From NCBI GenBank assembly GCA_023105745.1, contig JALGQZ010000019.1, positions 5,890,001 through 5,954,000 on the forward strand: 64,000 bases of DNA, read 5' to 3'. The DNA comes from Austropuccinia psidii. Lineage: Eukaryota; Basidiomycota; Pucciniomycetes; Pucciniales; Sphaerophragmiaceae. The position numbers and the translations under genes are program-made. The notes beneath the pieces were generated by a model. It was not told where the DNA came from. It made no database searches and saw only the letters and a program-made list of their open reading frames with translations. The number at the start of each line of letters is the position of its first letter. Position 1 is the stretch's first letter. Shown here in pieces: positions 58,722-64,000 of the stretch.

Positions 58722-59646
58722 GTATCCCCCTATTGAAACTGGTGGGCTCCTGAACACCATAATACCCTGCCACTGTTGAGTGGCATCTCATTATCCCCAC
58801 ATTTTTTCAAAAAAATTTCTTTTTAATTTTCTTTTCCTCTTGACCATTATCCTGAAAATCCTTCATTACTCCTTCCCTGTCAAAATCAATTGATTCCCCC
58901 TTTTTCCAAGTTTGAGTAAGTATTCCACTTCAAAAATATGCATTTCTTGTTGTCTGATTCAATGAACCATCTCCTTGGGATGTGGCCTTGGGATATATCC
59001 CAGAATAAGGTCCACTGAGCTCTTGTGCTCAAAAAATGATGCCCAATGAGTATATGAAGTGTACTCATTGGGCAAGGCTTAATACATTGAAAAATTGAAA
59101 AATTACCTCCAAGGGGTCTTGTCCCCATTACCCATGGAAATGGCCTCAACAGCCCTCCAAAGTGCTTTGGGCTGTGGCCTTTACCCCTGATGATTCTTGA
59201 CATCTCTTGATTTTTATGGCCTTTTGGGCCTTTTGGATGTTTTGGTGAACTTAGGTCTTTATATGATTTTTGGCCATAATTGGCCTTTTTATGCCTTTGG
59301 GGTCCTACAGTCCGTACGCCGTGGGCCGTGGGCCGCGGTCTGCGGTCCGTGGGGGTTAATGGAGGCCCCCAGGACCAAAATGGAGCCCCTGGGCCCAAAT
59401 TTGCTGGGGACCCAGGGTGACCAAGGGGCCCAGAAATGGCCCAAGCATAAAATTCACCATACATGGCCTGGACCCATTGATGGGGTCCAGGACCATCAAC
59501 ATCCTGGCCTCCCCAAAGTTGCAGGGGAGGCCCTGGGTGATGAGTTCAGCCCCAAAGGGGTATGAAAATTCACCTTAGAGGCTTTGAGGGGGGGCATAAT
59601 TGAGTTATGGCCCCATTTCCTTGAGGTCAAATTCTTTTTTCTTGAT
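58722..59646 (-). other. Polypurine tract and non-coding 3' region of M
   Basis: Starts (minus strand, before the LTR) with the purine run AATAGGGGGATAC. The rest has no convincing gene; a 192-codon minus-strand open stretch at 58886-59464 lacks any motif. A GC-rich tract with repeated GCCGTGG units lies at 59311-59355 in otherwise AT-rich DNA. This interval is the likely promoter/leader side of the plus-strand gene that follows. Confidence 0.5.
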
Positions 59647-60938
59647 ATGGAGTGGATTGATTCTGACGTCTTGAATCTTCTGCTTGCATATTCTTCAGTT
59701 ATGAGTTCCAAACAGATTGAACTCACTGAATCTTCTCCTTCTGCACCGCCACCGTCTGTTCTTCATGGTTGTGGCATCTTCAGTCGATTGTCCTCCCTTT
59801 CCATGGTGTCTTCTGGCCATTTTGATCCCTCCCAAACATATGATGGGTTCAGAGCAGTTGAAGTTCTTGATCCTTCCTGTACTGAGTGTTTGGGGGGGAA
59901 AGATTGCTTTCAACATTACAATCCTCGATCATCAAAATGCCATTTTTGCTTCATTGGGAAGAAGCCATGCTGCCGTACCGGATCGACTTTGTCCCAGGTA
60001 AGGAGGCACTTATGGAGCAGGAAAGATGGGCCTTATGGGCAGGAATTCCCCATTCTTGAGGAGCCTACCCCTGATGCCACTTCTGGATTTTCTCAATGTG
60101 AGTGATTTGCATATTTTGATTGAATTGGTGCTGATATCTTGATGTAGTGACTGGTTCCAGGCAGAGGGATGTGGCCAGATGGACTAATGTTGGAGGGTCC
60201 ATTCCAATCAGTGGTAGGCCCATCCACTACAGCTCAGAAATCCCAATTTCAAGGACCAATGCTGATGGAGTGGTGAAAGTAGTGAAGAAACTAAGAAGAA
60301 TTGTTGATTCCCCAACAGATCCAGATGCTCAAGGAAGTGATGAGTTGGATGGTGAAGAAGTTCAAGTTATTCCTCATTCAATTGGTCATCCATCCAGCTA
60401 TTCCTCTTCTCAACCTCTTGCCAACACCAGATTCCAAAATCAAGTCATTCCCAGCACTCCAAGAACCTTCCAACCAATGCTTGCTTCCATTCCTACAACC
60501 CTTCCTCCTCCTTCACCAACTACTTCCCACACCGCCAGGCCTGCCTTGAATCCAGCAGTAAGACCATCCCCAGTTCAACAGCCCAGGAACTCACCCATAA
60601 ACACCTCCCGTCAACTCCAACCTGTGGCCAGCTCCAGCAGAAGAAGAGATGGATTGTCCCCTCTGCCGTTTCCTGCCGCTCAAGTTTTTCAAAGAAGAGA
60701 ACGTTGGCCTATCCGTGTTACCAGAGAAGATCCCAACGTGGCTAGTGAAAGTCAAGATGCTGTGGCCAGATTGTTCAGGAGGGTTGATAGGAATAGCAGA
60801 GAGGTGATTATGTATGCCAATGACAGGACTATTCCAGGTACTGCTTCTGAAGAGATGGCTGCAAAATTTGCCTGGTATGAAGATGAGTTGATAAATGATT
60901 TCCAGAGAACTTTTGATGATTTGGGTAGAGATAACTAG
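59647..60938 (+). CDS. Spliced Zn2Cys6-like protein gene, antisense within chromovirus M
   Basis: Exons 59647-60097 and 60148-60938 join in frame to 413 codons. An internal ATG at 59701 (MSSKQIELTESSPSAPPP) would give 395 and may be the real start. A Cys cluster near residues 80-110 reads CTEC ... C ... KCHFC ... KKPC with spacing X2-X5-X10-X2-X6, close to the fungal binuclear zinc cluster. After it come a basic RRHLWSRKD, the splice-spanning SGFSQLTGSRQRDVARWTN, an acidic patch (GSDELDGEE), a long Pro/Ser-rich linker and a charged, helical C-terminus (AAKFAWYEDELINDFQRTF). It is intact here while pol around it is broken. It points toward the pol 3' end, antisense to the element. It could be a DNA-binding regulator or a captured host gene; function is unknown. 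Confidence 0.7.
60098..60147 (+). other. Intron of the antisense zinc-cluster gene
   Basis: 50 bp, GTGAGT ... CTGAT (60131-60135) ... TAG. The unspliced frame ends at TGA six bases into the intron. Splicing restores a single open frame to TAG at 60936. Confidence 0.7.
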
Positions 60939-61703
60939 TTTCCTTTTCCTTGTTTGTGTTTGGTTTGCCTTCTATCCCCACTCTTATAAATACTAAAAAA
61001 TGAAAAAATAATGGAACCTCCCAATACATGATTTGGGCGGGGATGCTGCTGTCTTAAGAAATAAAAGAAAGAAAATTATAAAAGTAAATAAAGAAAGAAA
61101 AATAAAAGAATAAGAGAGAATGAGAGTAAAGAAAGAAATAAAGAAAAGATCCTGATGGTTGGTCCTTCTTGTGGTGAGTTGCTTGATTCTGGCCAAAAAG
61201 TGTCTGAAAAATGAAAACCAAGCATTTGATGCTCACAGAGTGGCCAAGGTGATGTTTTACAAGAAGTAGAACCCTCAGGGATGCATACCAGGAGATGGAA
61301 CTTACTTTCATAACTTCCACTCCCCACCAAGCACCATAAAATTGAAAAGATTGCCATAAATGACTTCTGAGATGAATTGCCATAAATGACTTCTGAAAAG
61401 AATTGCCGTAAATGACTTAAAGTAATAATCTCTTGAATTATGATGATTGGCATAAATTGAAATGATAAATGAAAAGAAAGAAAAGAAAACAAAGAAAGGA
61501 ATATTTGGCCATATCTTGATAAGGTCCAAATCAGGGGGTATTGGTGTTGTATGCTTCCTGAACCTGTCCAAAGAACTGACAAGTGCTCACAAAGTGGCCA
61601 AGGTTATTCTTACAACAACATATGGGTAGAATACCCCCTTAAAGGTGCATGCCAGGAGAGGAACTTACTTTCATAACTTCTTCTCCCCACCAAGCACCAT
61701 AAA
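60939..61703. repeat. Low-complexity and repeated region between the antisense gene and pol
   Basis: Holds an A/G-rich tract (about 61055-61150, GAAAGAAA/AATAAAAG units), three tandem copies of a 24-26-bp unit (GAATTGCCATAAATGACTTC, 61345-61420) and an imperfect direct repeat of about 130 bp (about 61230-61340 and 61583-61703, sharing GGAACTTACTTTCATAACTT and CCCCACCAAGCACCATAAA). It contains the 3' ends of two converging coding regions. ORFs here on the minus strand are compositional. Confidence 0.6.
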
Positions 61704-64000
61704 TCAAACTCTTGAGGTATTTGGACCAGGCTTGTCTGGATACAATGAATGGAAGTCCTTGACAAGATCTGGTGAGTTGGTAAGGTTTGAAGCTGGTTCC
61801 CAAGTGGTTCTTTCTGGGTCTTCACTGAATCCTTTCCACTCTACCAGATACCATAATTTACCTCTTTTGAGTTTTGAGTCCAGAACCTGAGCCACTTCCC
61901 ATTCTTCTTGCTCCTCCACTAAAACTGGTGGTGGCGGCAATTGATGACGATTTGGGATAGTTGAATGCTTGACTGGTTCCAATAAGGACACATGGAATAC
62001 AGGGTGAACTGTCTTTCATTGCTGAGGCAACTTGAGGTGATATGCATGGCTGCCAATCTTCTTCAGAACTTCAAAAGGTCCCAACCATCTTGCTGATAAC
62101 TTCTTGGTGGGTCTTGTTGTCTTGATGTTCTTGGAAGCTAGCCAAACTTTGTCCCCAGGTTGGCAATCAGGTGGAATTTCTCTATTTCTATCTGCATACT
62201 TCTTGAATCTCCTTATTGCTGACTCTAATTCTTCTTTGACAACTTTCTGTACTGATTGAAGTTTTGTTGATAGCTTTCCAGCAGGTGAGTCTTGAGAAAT
62301 ATGGATTGAGTCAAAGCTGGGATTTCTTCCATAAATGGTGAAAAAAGGTGATTGCTTGGTTGATGAATGTTCTGCATTATTATAGGCAAATTCAGCCAGA
62401 GGGAGCCAGGTGTACCAGTCATCTTGATTATAGCTGACATACATCCAAAGGTACTGTTCTAGTATCTGATTTACCCTCTCTGTCTGTCCATCTGTTTCAG
62501 GGTGAAAGGCAGTTGAAAGATCTCTTGATATCTTGAGCTGCTGACACAATTGAGTCCAAAATGATGAAACAAATAAGGATCCTCTATCACTGACAATACT
62601 GACTGGAAGTCCATGCTTGGAAAATACATGACTAATGAAGATTTGAGCTAAATCCAGAGCAGTGATTGTTCCATAAGCTGGAATGAAGATTGCCATTTTT
62701 GAGAATCTGTCCACAACTACTAAAATTGAATCAAAGTTGTTTGACAGTGGCAATTGAGTGATGAAGTCCATTGATAATTAATTCCAAGGACCAGACGGAA
62801 TTGAAAGAGGCTTGAGTAATCCAAACTTCTTGTGATGAATGTTCTTGTTTCTTGAACATTTCTGACATGAGGACACATAGTCCTTGATGAATTGATTCAT
62901 GCCAGCCCAATAAAAATCCCTCTTGATGAGCTTGAGGGTCTTCTCCTGGCCAGGATGGCCAGCTAATGGTGAGTCATGACGCTTTTGAAGGATATTGAGT
63001 TGAAGTTCTTCATTGCTTGGGATTACCACTCTATCTTTGAATAATAATAACTTGGCTTGAGGTTCAAGAGAATAATCTGGAACTGATTCACCTCTTGCTA
63101 GTTTCTTGAGTATTTCTTTATAGTCTTTGTCTTGCCATACTTCTTTTTGAATCTTGTCCACTAAATCTGAGAAGATTTCCACTTTGATTGAGAAGAATCT
63201 TGACTCTTGAATTCCATCTTGCTTAAGTACTTGATGAAAATTTTGAGGATTCTTGCTGATGAAGTCCACCCCCCTCTCTGGGTACACGTTGTCCAGACGT
63301 GACAAGGCATCTGGTAAAGTGGCCAGCCTGCCTGGGCGGTAAGTGATAGTGAAATGAAATTCTGAGAGAAATTCAGCCCAACGGGCCTGACGACGAGTAA
63401 GAACTTTGGAAGACATGAAATACTGCAAGGAAGAGTGGTCTGTCAAGACCTCAAAAGTATTGGAAAGAGAAAGAAGAAATGCCCTCCAGCGCTTGAGAGC
63501 CCAAACTATGCCAAGGAGTTCCTTGTCATGAATTTCATAGTTGAGTTTAGCTGGTAAGAGCTTGCAACTATCAAATGCAATGGGATGCTTTCCAGAGTCA
63601 TTCACCTGACTCAGTATGGCGCCCAACGCATAATCAGAAGCATCAGTCTCTACAATAGTAGGTAGAGATGGATTGAAATGGGATAAGATAGGAGCAGAGG
63701 TGAAAGCTTCTTTGAGTGCTTGAAACTGACTAAGAGCTTCCTCATTGAAGATGAAAGGAGAATCTTTTATGAGAAGGGAAGTGAGAGAAGTGATTTTTTT
63801 GGAGAAATTTTTAATGAAACAACGATAAAAATTGGCAAAGCCAAGAAAGGATTGAAGGGCCTTGATGTTTTTGGGCTGAGGCCAATTGAGGATTTGCTGA
63901 ACTTTTGAAGAATCCATCTTGAGGCCATCACTTGAAACAACATAGCCCAAGTATTCCACACTTGAGGCATGGAATACACACTTGGAGGCTTTGGCAAACA
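61704..64000 (-). pseudogene. Chromovirus M pol: RT end, RNase H, integrase, chromodomain (partial, two stops)
   Basis: The minus-strand frame enters at the right edge within RT (FAKASKCVFH, SSVEYLGYVVSSDGLKM), passes RNase H (ETDASDYALGAIL, EVLTDHSSLQYF), HHCC (HDSPLAGHPG ... CQKC) and integrase with D2, D62 and E98 counted from MDFITQLPLS (D-35-E), then chromodomain WEVAQVLDSKLKRGKLWYL ... TTWEP ending at TGA (61704). Two in-frame nonsense codons break it: TAA between GPWN and LSMDF (62775-62777) and TGA between KLPQQ and KTVHPVF (about 62018), the latter a likely TGG-to-TGA change. Everything else appears intact, so the copy was inactivated recently. Confidence 0.92.

Larger units (their letters stand above)
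57960..64000 (-). mobile_element. Chromodomain Ty3/gypsy element M (3' part; runs off right edge)
   Basis: On the minus strand: pol (RT end, RNase H, integrase, chromodomain), then about 3 kb that contains an antisense spliced gene, then the polypurine tract AATAGGGGGATAC and an LTR starting TGTAACAACC. The LTR cuts copia L after TGGAT. The 5' LTR, gag and most of RT are outside the window, so the second target duplication cannot be checked. Confidence 0.85.

Noticed and set aside
58886..59464. 192-codon minus-strand open frame in the 3' region of M
   Set aside because: Pro/Gly-rich composition follows the base composition, no motif, no supporting intron or repeat conservation; I treat it as chance.
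59991..60006. CAGGTAAGG as a donor site of a further intron in the zinc-cluster gene
   Set aside because: The frame reads through it into RRHLWSRKDGPYG without interruption, and skipping it would lose the basic segment next to the Cys cluster.
61345..61420. Three short tandem units resembling a CRISPR-like array
   Set aside because: Units abut with no spacers and the genome is eukaryotic; simple tandem duplication.
61308..61582. Several overlapping minus-strand ORFs with hydrophobic FFSFFSF-type sequence
   Set aside because: They are translations of the A/G-rich low-complexity tract and tandem units, with no start context or domain.

Overview
The window is almost entirely LTR retrotransposon sequence from a large, repeat-swollen eukaryotic genome. 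Short GT-AG introns of 50-59 bp with CTGAT branch sites, chromodomain Ty3/gypsy polyproteins, Ty1/copia elements with half-tRNA primer sites, and the gag/pol wording (for example the gypsy motif WPKFSGSGEYDHMELIDYIDG) point to a rust fungus (Pucciniales). The wording resembles Austropuccinia psidii (myrtle rust) repeat proteins as I remember them. That assignment is recollection, not a search. I see no ordinary host gene, tRNA, rRNA or CRISPR array.

Layout, using letters for elements. A (1-3052, minus) is the 5' end of a copia element whose gag-pol frame is still open and runs off the left edge. About 0.65 kb of unassigned, CpG-containing DNA follows. B (3719-8854) is a complete but decayed copia. 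H (9147-35857) is a copia of about 4.7 kb blown up to 26.7 kb by three insertions: gypsy E1 (9716-19929, itself hit by solo LTR K at 18983-19531), solo LTR E2 (22189-23628) and gypsy F1 (24880-35257). A patch of inverted copia ends (B2 and J, 36154-37793) follows. G (37794-55687) is a small LTR element of about 2.6 kb with no recognisable gag-pol and one unknown ORF. Copia C (39234-54511) splits that ORF, and C is split by gypsy F2 (42034-52092). L (56414-57959) is the 5' part of a copia, cut by M (57960 to beyond 64000, minus), a chromovirus that appears to carry an antisense, spliced, Zn2Cys6-like gene between pol and its 3' LTR.

Most junctions are supported by 5-bp target-site duplications: B CAAAG, H GAATT, E1 AGAGA, E2 AATCA, F1 TGCAA/TGTAA, G ATTAG, C TTGGC, F2 CAAAC, K AAATC. 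B, H and G lie in the two arms of an inverted duplication centred near 36800, and each arm keeps the empty site for insertions in the other. This gives a relative order: inverted duplication, then B/H/G, then E1/E2/F1 into H and C into G, then K into E1 and F2 into C.

Points most worth following: (1) copia families B, C, H and L place GATTTACAGTCTTG or a near variant directly after the 5' LTR, which is complementary to the anticodon arm of fungal tRNA-Tyr and suggests half-tRNA priming; (2) element G shares LTR termini and a U-run/PPT layout with the F gypsy family, so it may be a non-autonomous passenger with its own protein; (3) the antisense zinc-cluster gene of M; (4) stop codons shared by F1 and F2, implying mobilisation of an already defective lineage.
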